DNA of 64,000 nt from contig NZ_LVWI01000002.1 in NCBI RefSeq assembly GCF_001909055.1, positions 434,001 through 498,000 of the forward strand. The letters are read 5' to 3'. Under the pieces are notes generated by a model that worked only from the letters and a program-made list of their open reading frames with translations, did not search any database and had not been told where the DNA came from. Shown piece after piece: positions 1-8,666 of this stretch. The position numbers and the translations under genes were made by a program. Positions within the stretch are counted from its first letter, which is position 1. Every line of letters starts with the position of its first letter. Source of the stretch: Paenibacillus helianthi (GTDB lineage: Bacteria > Bacillota > Bacilli > Paenibacillales > Paenibacillaceae).

Positions 1-776
1 GGATCCGGTACTGGAATCGCCGACAACAGCGACTTCGTATACGGATGGATAGGATTGGCGTACAGTTCTTCACTCTCTGCCAGCTCAACCATTTTACCCA
101 GGTACATAACAGCTACACGGTCACTGATATGCTTAACCATGGACAGGTCATGCGCGATAAAGAGATACGTAAGTCCAAGGCGGTCCTGCAGTTCTTTCAG
201 CAGGTTGACCACCTGTGCCTGAATGGACACGTCCAGTGCGGAGATCGGCTCATCGCAGACGATGAATTTTGGATTAACCGCCAGTGAACGGGCGATTCCG
301 ATACGCTGGCGTTGTCCGCCGGAGAATTCATGTGGATAGCGGGTTGCGTGGTCATGGTTGAGTCCAACCATATCCAGCAGCTCTTCAATCCGTTTTTTGC
401 GTTCCGCACGGCTTCCGGCCATACCATGGATATCCAGTGCCTCACCGATGATATCCGAAACCGTAAAGCGCGGATTCAGCGACGCATACGGATCCTGGAA
501 AATCATTTGCATATCACGGCGCATAGCCTTCATTTTGCCCGGAGGCAATTTGTAGATATCTGTACCGTTGTATTTCACACTGCCAGCAGTGGGTTCGTAA
601 AGACGAAGCACTGTCCGGCCGGCAGTTGTTTTACCACATCCGGACTCCCCTACCATACCCAGGGTTTCGCCTTCGCGAATCGTGAAATTAATATTATCAA
701 CAGCCTTAAGAACTTTGCCCTTGCCTACATTAAAATACTTCTTAAGACCTTCAACTTCAATCAGGTTCTTACTCAA
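1..776 (-). CDS. oppF: Oligopeptide/dipeptide ABC transporter ATP-binding protein OppF/DppF type (3' end missing)
   Basis: One of two ATPases that power peptide import on the inner face of the membrane. The 258 codons present hold a Walker A ([11 protein letters not shown]), an ABC signature ([11 protein letters not shown]) and a Walker B with CDEPISALD. The reading frame is still open at the window edge after an SAIPVPD motif, which lies near the start of the C-terminal oligopeptide/dipeptide extension of this family. I place the start at a TTG (776-774) that overlaps the oppD stop in a TTGA junction, with GGAGGTG about 10 nt upstream. It is the last visible gene of the opp operon. Substrate (oligopeptide, dipeptide or other peptide) cannot be told from sequence alone. 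Confidence 0.93.
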   Translation of the reverse strand, partial: MSKNLIEVEGLKKYFNVGKGKVLKAVDNINFTIREGETLGMVGESGCGKTTAGRTVLRLYEPTAGSVKYNGTDIYKLPPGKMKAMRRDMQMIFQDPYASLNPRFTVSDIIGEALDIHGMAGSRAERKKRIEELLDMVGLNHDHATRYPHEFSGGQRQRIGIARSLAVNPKFIVCDEPISALDVSIQAQVVNLLKELQDRLGLTYLFIAHDLSMVKHISDRVAVMYLGKMVELAESEELYANPIHPYTKSLLSAIPVPD

Positions 777-1771
777 ACGAACTGCACCTCCTTGGCCATC
801 GAATGCAGATTCCAGCAACGCGCCATGTGCGTTTCACTGAATTCTGTTGCACCGGGATCGATTTGTTCGCAGACATGCATCGCTTCACTGCAGCGCGCTG
901 TGAACGGACAGCCGACCGGCGGTTTGATCAGATCCGGGGGAGTACCGATGATCGGGATCAACGGCTCGCCCTTCTTTTGGTCCAGACGCGGCATCGACCG
1001 CAGCAATCCCTTGGTATACGGATGCTGCGGATTTTTAAAGATTTCCCATCTGGTTCCGGTTTCCACTACTTCACCAGCATACATGACGATGACCCGGTCA
1101 CACATTCCGGCAACAACGCCGAGGTCATGTGTAATCAGTATGATGGAGGTCCCGAGCTTTTGCTGCATATCTTGCATAACTTCCATGATCTGCGCCTGAA
1201 TCGTTACGTCAAGCGCCGTTGTCGGCTCGTCTGCAATGAGCAGAGCCGGGCGGCAGGCCAGGGCAATAGCGATCATTACACGCTGGCGCATCCCGCCGGA
1301 GAATTCGTGGGGATATTGGTTAAAGCGAGCCTCCGCATTTTTGATGCCTACGAGCTTCAGCATCTCGATACCTTGCTCTTTCGCTTCGGCCGCTGACATT
1401 TTCTGATGTTTGATCAAAACTTCGGTTATCTGTTTGCCCACCTTGATCGTTGGGTTCAAAGAAGTCATCGGGTCTTGAAAGATCATGCCAATATCTTTGC
1501 CGCGAATCGTTTCCATTTGCTTCATGCTTTTGTCCAGCAGATTCTGTCCTTGAAAAATAATCTCGCCCTTCTTCACCCGGGAAGGCGGGGTAGGAATAAG
1601 CCGCATAATCGATTGTGCAGTAACACTTTTGCCGCTGCCGGATTCACCGACGATGGCTACTGTTTCACCTTTACCTACTTCAAAATTCATACCACGGACA
1701 GCTTGTACTTCTCCGCCTTTTACAAAAAAGGAAACATGCAGATCCTTGACTTGCAGAATGGGTTCCATCAT
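773..1771 (-). CDS. oppD: Oligopeptide/dipeptide ABC transporter ATP-binding protein OppD/DppD type
   Basis: First ATPase of the peptide importer, partner of OppF. It carries Walker A (GESGSGKS), signature [14 protein letters not shown], Walker B with ADEPTTALD, and the C-terminal oligopeptide-transporter extension with GCPFTARC. The frame can be opened at a GTG at 1777, but that GTG lies inside the AGGAGGTG ribosome binding site. The ATG at 1771 or the one at 1768 ([10 protein letters not shown]) is therefore the likely start. It begins 9 nt after the oppC stop and overlaps oppF by 4 nt, so the genes are probably translationally coupled. Confidence 0.95.
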   Translation of the reverse strand: MMEPILQVKDLHVSFFVKGGEVQAVRGMNFEVGKGETVAIVGESGSGKSVTAQSIMRLIPTPPSRVKKGEIIFQGQNLLDKSMKQMETIRGKDIGMIFQDPMTSLNPTIKVGKQITEVLIKHQKMSAAEAKEQGIEMLKLVGIKNAEARFNQYPHEFSGGMRQRVMIAIALACRPALLIADEPTTALDVTIQAQIMEVMQDMQQKLGTSIILITHDLGVVAGMCDRVIVMYAGEVVETGTRWEIFKNPQHPYTKGLLRSMPRLDQKKGEPLIPIIGTPPDLIKPPVGCPFTARCSEAMHVCEQIDPGATEFSETHMARCWNLHSMAKEVQFV

Positions 1772-1780
1772 AATCACCTC

Positions 1781-2728
1781 CTATTTCTTCAGCTTAGGAT
1801 CCAGTGCATCACGTAGACCGTCACCAAAAATGTTAAAGGATAGCATGGTCAAGCTGATCAGGATAGCCGGGAACAGGAAGCGCCATGGATAATACATCCA
1901 GCCAGTCAGTGAATCACTGATCATCGAACCCAGGGAAGCGATTGGAGCCTGTACACCAAGACCGAGGAAGCTGAGGAATGCTTCAGCAAAAATGGCATTT
2001 GGTACGGACAAAGTAATCGTTACGATAATAGGTCCTACCGCATTTGGCAGCAAGTGGCGAAACAAGAGTCTTTTGGAGCCTGCGCCCATGGAACGCGAAG
2101 CCAGAACAAACTCACGGTTCTTCAGCTGCATAATCTCCCCGCGCACAATCCAGGACATCGTGATCCAGCCTGTAATAGTCAACGCAACGATAATTGTAAA
2201 CAGGCTTGGTTCCATTACTACGAGCAGCAAGATAACCACCAGCAGATAAGGAATGGAGTACAACACTTCGGAAATCTTGTTCATGATGTTATCCACACGG
2301 CCACCAAAGAAGCCCATGATTCCACCATAAATAACACCAATCAGTAAGTCAATTGCCGCTGCAGCCAACCCGACAATCAGTGAAATACGTGCTCCGTACC
2401 AAGTACGGACAAAAATATCACGGCCAAGATCATCGGTGCCAAACCAATGTTCGGATGATGGAGGTTGATTGGAGTTGACTAAATCGTTAGAGTAGTAATT
2501 ATATTTCGAAAACAATGGACCAATCAGCGCAGCCAGAACGATCAAGCCAAGAACAACCAAAGCGGTCATTGCCATTTTATTTTGACGAAGCCGTTCCAAG
2601 GAATCCTTCCAAGCTGAAAGACTTTCACGTTGAATGACTTCTGCCTGCTTCTCGTCAATACCAATTTTCTGAAAATCTTCTGGTTTCAGGTTCGCATCCA
2701 GCGAACTCATATTTTTGTCAGATGCCAA
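1781..2728 (-). CDS. oppC: Peptide ABC transporter permease OppC/DppC type
   Basis: Inner-membrane permease of the peptide importer, pairing with OppB. It has an N-terminal cytoplasmic tail of about 50 residues, the OppC N-terminal transmembrane segment and a BPD_transp_1 domain with about five further membrane segments. The EAA-type loop is near SMGAGSKRLLFRHLLPN. The start is a TTG (2728) placed 7 nt after AAGGAGGG. The next in-frame ATG (2710) has no such site. It lies 3 nt after the oppB stop. Confidence 0.94.
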   Translation of the reverse strand: MASDKNMSSLDANLKPEDFQKIGIDEKQAEVIQRESLSAWKDSLERLRQNKMAMTALVVLGLIVLAALIGPLFSKYNYYSNDLVNSNQPPSSEHWFGTDDLGRDIFVRTWYGARISLIVGLAAAAIDLLIGVIYGGIMGFFGGRVDNIMNKISEVLYSIPYLLVVILLLVVMEPSLFTIIVALTITGWITMSWIVRGEIMQLKNREFVLASRSMGAGSKRLLFRHLLPNAVGPIIVTITLSVPNAIFAEAFLSFLGLGVQAPIASLGSMISDSLTGWMYYPWRFLFPAILISLTMLSFNIFGDGLRDALDPKLKK

Positions 2729-2731
2729 TCT

Positions 2732-3670
2732 TTAGCCCTCCTTTCCTCCAGTTAGTTTGATCCGCGGATCTACAAGCACATAAGCAATGTCTGTAATAAA
2801 GCGGGCCACCATGAGCAGAATACCGTAGAAAATAGTAATTCCCATAATCAGGGTATAATCACGGACACTGATGGCTTCAACAAACTGCTTGCCGATACCG
2901 CCGATACCAAAAATCTGCTCAATAACTACAGAACCGGTTACAATATTGGCAGTCATTGGTCCCATATAAGTCACAATCGGCAGAATTCCGTTGCGGAGAA
3001 CATGTCGGCTCAAAATAGCCATCCAGCTTAAGCCTTTAGCCTTAGCCGTCTTAATATAATCGGCATGCAGCACCTCAAGCATGCTGGAACGGGTCAAGCG
3101 AGCTATAAAGGCTATCGGCTGGGCCGAGAGCGCTGCTACCGGAAGGAAATAATACATTGGACCCTTAAAGCCCGAAACTGGAAATATGCTGAATTTGTAG
3201 GCAAATACATATTGGAGCAAAGACGCGACAACAAAGCTCGGAACCGCAATCCCCAGCACCGCCAGCACCATTGCAGCGCTATCAATAAATTTGCGGTGGT
3301 ATAGTGCCGCCAGCATGCCGAGAATGACTCCGACAATAACCGACACGATAATTGCGACAACTCCCAGCTTCAAGGACGCTGAAAAGGTCTGTCCAATCAA
3401 ATGTGTTACATCCTGATTCAGACGTTTCATCGACACACCCAAATCACCTTGGGCTATATCACCCAAATACTTAAAATACTGATGGTAGAGCGGCTTGTCC
3501 AAACCATATTGCTCGTATAAATGCGCTTTAATTTCCGGCGGAACTGCTTTCTCGGAAGTAAACGGGTCCCCCGGAATAGCTTTCATCAGAAAAAAAGTCG
3601 CTGATATTAGTACAAACAGCGATACGATCATATAGAAAAACTTATTAGCAATATAACGAACCATCCCCAT
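2732..3670 (-). CDS. oppB: Peptide ABC transporter permease OppB/DppB type
   Basis: Inner-membrane permease with six predicted membrane segments and the binding-protein-dependent transport signature around KTAKAKGLSWMAILSRHVLRN. The open frame extends upstream to a GTG at 3700, but AAGGAGGTG ends 5 nt before the ATG at 3670 (MGMVRYIANKF), so translation most likely starts there, or at the ATG six bases on. It follows oppA after a 211-nt gap that holds a terminator hairpin, which suggests lower expression than the binding protein. Confidence 0.94.
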   Translation of the reverse strand: MGMVRYIANKFFYMIVSLFVLISATFFLMKAIPGDPFTSEKAVPPEIKAHLYEQYGLDKPLYHQYFKYLGDIAQGDLGVSMKRLNQDVTHLIGQTFSASLKLGVVAIIVSVIVGVILGMLAALYHRKFIDSAAMVLAVLGIAVPSFVVASLLQYVFAYKFSIFPVSGFKGPMYYFLPVAALSAQPIAFIARLTRSSMLEVLHADYIKTAKAKGLSWMAILSRHVLRNGILPIVTYMGPMTANIVTGSVVIEQIFGIGGIGKQFVEAISVRDYTLIMGITIFYGILLMVARFITDIAYVLVDPRIKLTGGKEG

Positions 3671-3787
3671 CAACACCTCCTTCGACATTTTTTTAGACAC
3701 ATAATTTGATTTTATGCAAAAATCGAGCTTTTGTCCATTTTCTATTTTTGTAAGCTGGAATAGTCTTTAACAATAAGCCGGAAATGC

Positions 3788-3827
3788 AAAAAAAAGGGAT
3801 ATATATGGAATTCCACATATATATCCC
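3788..3827 (-). terminator. Intrinsic terminator between oppA and oppB
   Basis: A perfect 12-bp stem (3796-3807 with 3816-3827) and 8-nt loop are followed on the minus strand by eight T residues. It sits just after oppA and before oppB. Partial readthrough would give more binding protein than permease, a common arrangement in solute-binding-protein operons. Confidence 0.88.
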
Positions 3828-3881
3828 GAAGTGAAAAGCTAACTTCAGACGATGAACTATTCAATTAAGTTACTGTATATC

Positions 3882-5603
3882 TTAGTGCTCAAGCAGGTAA
3901 GCACGAGTGAAGTCAACTGCACCACTGAAGTCAGTAGTTACACCTTTTAGGTATTCTTTAGTAAGGGAGTTGTTGGTGTAGTAGTAGATCGGCAAGATAA
4001 CCATATCGTCCTGAATCAGCATTTTTTCAGCTGCTGCAAAGTCTTCTTGGCGTTTAGCCAGATCAGAGCTTGCTTTCGCATCAGCAATCAGCTTGTCATA
4101 CTCAGGATTGGCATAACCAGTATCATTGTTACCGCCACCTGTTACCCACATATCCATGAAGGTCATTGGATCATTATAGTCTGCAACCCAACCGGCACGT
4201 GCGATTTGGTAGTTCTGGTGTTGACGGTTCTCAATGAACACAGCCCACTCCTGGTTCACAGTGTTAACCGTGATACCCAGATTGTTTTTCCACATATCGG
4301 CAATCGCAAGAGCGATCTTCTTGTGGTTTTCACTTGTGTTGTACGACAGTTCTACTGGAGGAAGCGCGGTCAGACCTTCTTCTTTCAGACCTTCGGCAAG
4401 CAATGTTTTAGCTTGTTCAACATCTTCTGTGAAGTAGCTATCTTTAACGGCTGTGCGGTATTCACCGTCAGCGCCAGCGATACCCGGCGGCACATAACCG
4501 AATGCAGGCAACTGTCCACCCTTAGTTACGTTGTCGATCAGGACTTGACGGTTAATCGCCATTGCAAGTGCTTTACGAATCTTAGCGTTGCTGAAAGGTT
4601 TTTCGGTAATGTTGAATTCATAGTAGTACGTAGAAGCAATCCCTTTAGAAACGAACTCGTTAGGAAGCTCTTTTTTAACCATAGGGAGCTGCTCTGACGG
4701 AATTTCACCATTAGGATTGCCGGCGCGGTCCAACTCGCCATTCTTGTAGCTCAGCAATTCAGTAGCACCGCTGTTAACAAGGGTGAAGTCGATTTTACTC
4801 AATTTAATGGAAGCTGCGTCCCAATATTTTTCGTTTTTAGTTACTTGAATAGACTGGCCTGTAGTCCATTCAGTCAATGTGTATGGACCGTCTACAATCA
4901 TAGTGTCTTTGCTGATTGCCCATTTCGCATTACCCTCAACGGATTTGTGTACAGGATAGTAGGTATAGAAGGACAGTAGTCCCAGGAAGTAAGGTGTTGG
5001 CGATTTCAGCGTAACTTCGAGAGTTTTCGCATCAACGGCTTTTACACCTACTTGACTGAAATCTGTAACTTTCTTAGTGTTATATTCTTCACCATTCTTA
5101 AGGTAGTACAATTGATAAGCATAAGGTGCTGCAGGAGCTGTTGCAGGATCAAGCACGCGTTTCCATGCACGAACGAAGTCCGCAGCTTCTACAGGATCGC
5201 CGTTGCTCCACTGAGCATCGCGCAGGTGAAACGTATATACCAGACCGTCAGTGGAAACATCCCACTTTTCGGCAATACCCGGCTCAGCTTGGCCTGTTTC
5301 AGCATTTACATGAGTCAAGCCTTCATACATAGTTTGAAGGACAGTGTGTGCCTGGTTGTCTTGAGCTTGTGCAGGGTCGAATGTAGGTGGTTCTGCACTC
5401 AGGTTGACTCTAAGTGTCTGGTCAGCGGCCAATTTCTCGTCACCAGTTGCAGTGCCTGTGTTCGTGCTGCCTTCATTGCCTGCTGCGTTTGTTGCGGCAG
5501 CGTTGTTGCCTTTGTTTGCATTGTTTCCGCCGCAGCCAGCAAGTGCTGTGCCGATAACGAGAACCATTGCAATCATGAGCAATAGACTTTTACTCTTCTT
5601 CAT
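3882..5603 (-). CDS. oppA: Peptide-binding lipoprotein of ABC transporter, OppA/DppE family (SBP_bac_5)
   Basis: Extracellular lipid-anchored receptor that captures peptides for the OppBCDF transporter. The first 24 residues are a lipoprotein signal with lipobox LAGC (Cys24), followed by a Gly/Asn/Ala-rich linker and then a full SBP_bac_5 domain. Length (573 aa) is normal for the family. The ATG at 5603 follows AGGGGGAACTGCTAG. It is the first gene of the operon, with a TATAAT box about 42 nt upstream of the start codon. The family also binds dipeptides, murein peptides and signalling peptides, so the ligand is uncertain. Confidence 0.95.
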   Translation of the reverse strand: MKKSKSLLLMIAMVLVIGTALAGCGGNNANKGNNAAATNAAGNEGSTNTGTATGDEKLAADQTLRVNLSAEPPTFDPAQAQDNQAHTVLQTMYEGLTHVNAETGQAEPGIAEKWDVSTDGLVYTFHLRDAQWSNGDPVEAADFVRAWKRVLDPATAPAAPYAYQLYYLKNGEEYNTKKVTDFSQVGVKAVDAKTLEVTLKSPTPYFLGLLSFYTYYPVHKSVEGNAKWAISKDTMIVDGPYTLTEWTTGQSIQVTKNEKYWDAASIKLSKIDFTLVNSGATELLSYKNGELDRAGNPNGEIPSEQLPMVKKELPNEFVSKGIASTYYYEFNITEKPFSNAKIRKALAMAINRQVLIDNVTKGGQLPAFGYVPPGIAGADGEYRTAVKDSYFTEDVEQAKTLLAEGLKEEGLTALPPVELSYNTSENHKKIALAIADMWKNNLGITVNTVNQEWAVFIENRQHQNYQIARAGWVADYNDPMTFMDMWVTGGGNNDTGYANPEYDKLIADAKASSDLAKRQEDFAAAEKMLIQDDMVILPIYYYTNNSLTKEYLKGVTTDFSGAVDFTRAYLLEH

Positions 5604-5644
5604 CTAGCAGTTCCCCCTAAATAGAATGTGGTATATGGTTTATG

Positions 5645-5650
5645 ATTATA
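5645..5650 (-). promoter_or_regulatory. oppA: Putative -10 box of the opp operon
   Basis: TATAAT on the minus strand, about 40 nt upstream of the oppA start. No good -35 lies at 16-18 nt; a TTGACC is only 8 nt away. The promoter is therefore plausible but not textbook. Nothing else is recognised in the 150 nt between oppA and the DUF3397 gene apart from A/T-rich sequence. Confidence 0.45.
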
Positions 5651-5753
5651 CAACCAGTGGTCAAAAAAATCTAGAGCAATATTTTCTGAAAACACTTTTT
5701 TTTTAAAACTTAAAAGTTTTGTGACGTTGACGCTTCACCGGAGCAATGGAACA

Positions 5754-6140
5754 TTACATGGCTTGTGATATGTAATGGATAAGGCCTACGACTATAAACA
5801 GCACATACATGGTACTCATAAAAAAGAATGAAAGTCTCCAAACTGCCCGAAGTAAACGTTTCCCGTCAACATTTCCCTTTAGGCGATTTTGGGCGCCTCC
5901 AATCAGTCCAGCGGATATTAATACAATAAGTAGTATAAGGTAAAACCCGAACCGCGAATTAAAAGTGGTATTGAACAAGGCCGATACGGAAAAAAATAAA
6001 AATACAGTAGTAATATCCATAGCCAGTAATAACGTATTTCTTTTTTCTTTTCTGAGGCCAATTCCTATGAAATATACAATCAAAAAAGGAACAACCGGAA
6101 TAACGCTTAATGAAATGAACGAATTCCGCAGAAATTCCAA
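5754..6140 (-). CDS. DUF3397-type small integral membrane protein
   Basis: A 128-aa protein with four hydrophobic segments (about residues 8-28, 38-58, 64-82 and 101-124) separated by short basic loops. It resembles the DUF3397 family, which in Bacillales often sits near panE and bshC. Function unknown. It starts at a TTG (6140) whose AGGTGAGG site overlaps the panE stop codon, so it is probably co-translated with panE. No catalytic residues are evident. The family assignment is from memory of the pattern and moderately secure. Confidence 0.72.
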   Translation of the reverse strand: MEFLRNSFISLSVIPVVPFLIVYFIGIGLRKEKRNTLLLAMDITTVFLFFSVSALFNTTFNSRFGFYLILLIVLISAGLIGGAQNRLKGNVDGKRLLRAVWRLSFFFMSTMYVLFIVVGLIHYISQAM

Positions 6141-6146
6141 ACAGCC

Positions 6147-7151
6147 TCACCTCTCCTTCACATTCATGCCTTCTACCATCCGGCAAATCCAGCGGTGTAA
6201 AGGGACCGCAATACCCGCGCTATCCGCCATTGCCACAATACTCCCATTGATCCAGCGTATTTCCGTATCCCTGGACGCTAGAACATCAGCGAGCATAGAC
6301 GAGATGTTACCTGAAGTTGCCCGGCAAACCTCAAGTATCCCCTCCCACGCATGAGTATCAACCTTGATACCGCAGGCATCATATACGGAGGTTGCCTCCA
6401 GATACAGTTCTTTCATTAACTGTATCCGCTCCCCGGAGGCGGTCAACTCGCCATTCTGAATGCGCCAGATCGCTGTAAGCGGGTTAATCACAGCATTGAA
6501 TAGCAGCTTCCGGTAAATCATGGTATCCACTTCTTTCGACACCAATGCCCTGAATCCTGCTGCTGTGAGAGCATGTATCAAACTAATTGCCGCGGTGTCA
6601 TCCTCCTCTAAGGTGTCTTTTGGAACATTTGAGGTTTTGTTTCCTCGCTTCCCTATAAATGTTTCCCCATGCCCCGTATGACTAATCTCTGTTAATGTCT
6701 TCCTCTTGGCCGCTTCAGTAGTCACTGCAGCCCAGACTGAAGCCTCCGGCAAAAGCTCCTGAAGAAGTTCAAGATGTCCATTACCGTTCTGAAAGCAAAC
6801 CACATGGAGTCTAATATGCCGAAGAGGCGCCAAAATCTCTGGTAGAGTAGCGTGAAACGCATTCTGCTTGAGCATAATGGCTATCCATTCCCCCGGTTGC
6901 CGGAGGATCGTTTCTGAGAACCTGGTTATTGGTCCTGCTTGAAAGCTTGTGCCCGGAAAGTGCTGGCTAACCCTCCCGTCTTCGTAACTTATGGTTATTC
7001 CAGACCGGGTTAACTCCCCCGCTTGTTCCTCGCTCCGGCACCACACTCTAACTTCTGCGCCAGAGAGAATCAGCTTTCCGGCAAGCAGAAGGCCGAGTGA
7101 GCCTGCACCGATAATATCCATTTTCATGCCGACACCCGCCATCTTGTACAC
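6147..7151 (-). CDS. panE: 2-dehydropantoate 2-reductase (PanE/ApbA family)
   Basis: NADPH-dependent ketopantoate reductase of pantothenate and coenzyme A synthesis. The N-terminal Rossmann motif GAGSLG is at about residues 15-20, and the C-terminal helical ApbA_C domain contains KLLFNAVINPLTAI, the usual Lys/Asn catalytic region. The longest frame begins at 7196. The GTG at 7151, 5 nt after GAGG, is the best supported start; the ATG at 7127 (MKMDIIGAG) would match the usual family start. It is followed 7 nt later by the DUF3397 gene. Paralogous ApbA-like reductases exist, so the exact substrate is inferred. Confidence 0.85.
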   Translation of the reverse strand: MYKMAGVGMKMDIIGAGSLGLLLAGKLILSGAEVRVWCRSEEQAGELTRSGITISYEDGRVSQHFPGTSFQAGPITRFSETILRQPGEWIAIMLKQNAFHATLPEILAPLRHIRLHVVCFQNGNGHLELLQELLPEASVWAAVTTEAAKRKTLTEISHTGHGETFIGKRGNKTSNVPKDTLEEDDTAAISLIHALTAAGFRALVSKEVDTMIYRKLLFNAVINPLTAIWRIQNGELTASGERIQLMKELYLEATSVYDACGIKVDTHAWEGILEVCRATSGNISSMLADVLASRDTEIRWINGSIVAMADSAGIAVPLHRWICRMVEGMNVKER

Positions 7152-7204
7152 ATTTTCCTCATTATATCCTTTCTCCAGTAAAAGAAAAACAGTCACTATC
7201 TATA

Positions 7205-7246
7205 CAAAAAACCCGCAAATGCTGGCGGTAAGCCGCTGCATGCGGG
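7205..7246 (-). terminator. Terminator after the RsfA-family gene
   Basis: CCCGC...GCGGG stem (7242-7246 with 7212-7216), extended inward by GCAT/ATGC and CGG/CCG pairs, followed on the minus strand by six T residues. It separates the regulator gene from panE. Confidence 0.85.
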
Positions 7247-7267
7247 ATTTGAAGAAGCATAATTCGT

Positions 7268-7918
7268 TTATTCAATCCGTTCCAAATTACCGTTGGCATC
7301 CATTTTGAATCTTGTCTTCATTTCCTCTTCTTCTTCATTAAGAAAAGCAAGTCGCCGCGCCCGGTCCATGATCTGAATTAAAGCTTTGTAATCATCATTG
7401 ACTACGCGATAGTCACTTTGGGCCAGATTGACCTCTTTGGACAACCTTTCATTTTCCACCCTCAGCTCAGTTAATTCATCTTCTTTCTCGCGCAAATCCC
7501 GCTCAAGCATTTTCAACTGGCGGCCGGCTTCCTGAAAACTGCCCTTCCACTGTCTTAAGAAGCGGATAACAGCGTCAATGGACAAAGTGTTCTCGCCTAG
7601 TCCCTCGCTGCGGCTGTACTCCTCTTCCATGTTTCCGAGAATAAGCCCCGCTACCTGTGCGCCTCTAGCGGAGGGCTGCTTTTTCAAATAGCTCCGCTTT
7701 TGGCGTTGGCTCTTGGCAATTCCAATTGCATCTTCATAGCTCTTGCGAACACAGCTGTTCCAGCGAAATCCGCATGCCGCCGAGGTTCTGCCGATTTTTT
7801 CACCCACCTCTTCAAAAGCAGCAAGCTGTGTGCTGCCTTCCCGGATATGACGCAGCGTTATTTCGGCCAATATCAAATCATCTTCCACGCTCCAAGCATC
7901 CTGTCTAACGGCTGTCAT
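7268..7918 (-). CDS. rsfA: RsfA-family forespore transcription factor
   Basis: Predicted DNA-binding regulator. In B. subtilis RsfA acts in the forespore and tunes sigma-F genes. The first 60 residues are a Myb/SANT-like module (RQDAWSVEDDLILAEITLRH and FEEVGEKIGRTSAACGFRWN) typical of RsfA proteins. Residues about 110-190 form a coiled coil. The ATG at 7918 has AGGAGGG 9 nt upstream; the longer frame to 7945 lacks a site. Monocistronic, with its own terminator. Several RsfA paralogues occur in Bacillales, so orthology to rsfA itself is not proven. Confidence 0.82.
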   Translation of the reverse strand: MTAVRQDAWSVEDDLILAEITLRHIREGSTQLAAFEEVGEKIGRTSAACGFRWNSCVRKSYEDAIGIAKSQRQKRSYLKKQPSARGAQVAGLILGNMEEEYSRSEGLGENTLSIDAVIRFLRQWKGSFQEAGRQLKMLERDLREKEDELTELRVENERLSKEVNLAQSDYRVVNDDYKALIQIMDRARRLAFLNEEEEEMKTRFKMDANGNLERIE

Positions 7919-8184
7919 AAAGCCTAACCCTCCTAACAACATCATGAAATAACCATCTTCATAACCGGCAGCTCCGCCGGATAGTGAATAGGATAAAAGC
8001 TGCTTACTCCATTTCTATGCCTCTATTAGAGTTCATAGAATCTATTTGATACTAAATTGTATTTCCATTTTGGCTAAACCTCATACTTGCTATGCTATAA
8101 ATTCTCTACTTTCAAAATAAAACGCCGTGTCTATAACAAAAATCATAATAATTCCAAAAAAACAGCTTTTTTTCAATGAATTCG
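7919..8184. other. Intergenic region between rsfA-like gene and DUF2626 gene
   Basis: A/T-rich divergent intergenic stretch. It holds a small hairpin, CCGGC/GCCGG (7965-7969 with 7976-7980), in the leader of the minus-strand regulator. I see no reading frame or RNA family I can name. Confidence 0.5.
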
Positions 8185-8213
8185 TTTACACCATTTATTC
8201 CAGCCGTTATAAT
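8185..8213 (+). promoter_or_regulatory. SigA-type promoter of the DUF2626 gene
   Basis: TTTACA (8185-8190), a 17-nt spacer and a perfect TATAAT (8208-8213), about 50 nt upstream of the TTG start at 8264. Good match to the vegetative consensus. Confidence 0.8.
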
Positions 8214-8263
8214 ATAGCTACAAAGAAGAAATTGCCGGATACATACAGGAGGGGGATGTTCTC

Positions 8264-8500
8264 TTGGACCGCATGTTTCGTGTCTTGGGTTTTTTTACGC
8301 TTGTTATTGGACTCATGGCTTTTGCCGGGAATTTAACGGAGATGGCTCTGCTGTTCTTTCTGCAAACCGCTTTTTTCGTGATCCTCGGATATATGAAGTT
8401 TACAGAAAAAGTCTATATTCTGCTTTTTTGGGGATATATGATTCTGACATTTACCGGCTTCAGTTACTGGACGATCTTCGAAATGGGTCTGCCGCTGTAA
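8264..8500 (+). CDS. DUF2626 small membrane protein (YqgY-like)
   Basis: A 78-aa hydrophobic protein with three short membrane segments. The N-terminus MDRMFRVLGF and the central LLFFLQTAFFVILGY match the DUF2626 family (B. subtilis YqgY), whose function is unknown. The start is TTG at 8264 with AGGAGGGGG 8 nt upstream. It is transcribed alone from a good sigma-A promoter and ends in its own terminator. Confidence 0.8.
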   Translation: MDRMFRVLGFFTLVIGLMAFAGNLTEMALLFFLQTAFFVILGYMKFTEKVYILLFWGYMILTFTGFSYWTIFEMGLPL

Positions 8501-8520
8501 GTTTTTCTAAGTTTATAGAA

Positions 8521-8562
8521 ACGGAGGCTATTCCTTCTTCTGAGGAGCGCTTCCGTTTTTTT
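8521..8562 (+). terminator. Terminator after the DUF2626 gene
   Basis: ACGGAGGC pairs with GCTTCCGT around an inner TCCTT/GAGGA pairing, followed by seven T residues. Confidence 0.85.
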
Positions 8563-8666
8563 GTGCATTCATAGTAGGTCTTGGAAAGAAAAGAGGGTAT
8601 GATATTTTAGCAGGGCTTATCATATTATTAGTACATACATATTCTGATCTCTTTTAAGGTGGTGGA

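Noticed and set aside
1-6. GGATCC (BamHI) at the first base as a cloning junction
   Set aside because: The oppF frame reads smoothly to the first bases, and a six-base site occurs elsewhere in the window by chance, so nothing supports an artificial junction.
7151-7180. TATAAT just upstream of panE as a promoter
   Set aside because: No -35 at a suitable distance, and transcription would start too close to the GTG with its ribosome site. Probably coincidence.
8127-8336. A 69-codon plus-strand frame overlapping the DUF2626 gene
   Set aside because: Runs through the promoter and ribosome site of the DUF2626 gene, and its own start lacks a site.
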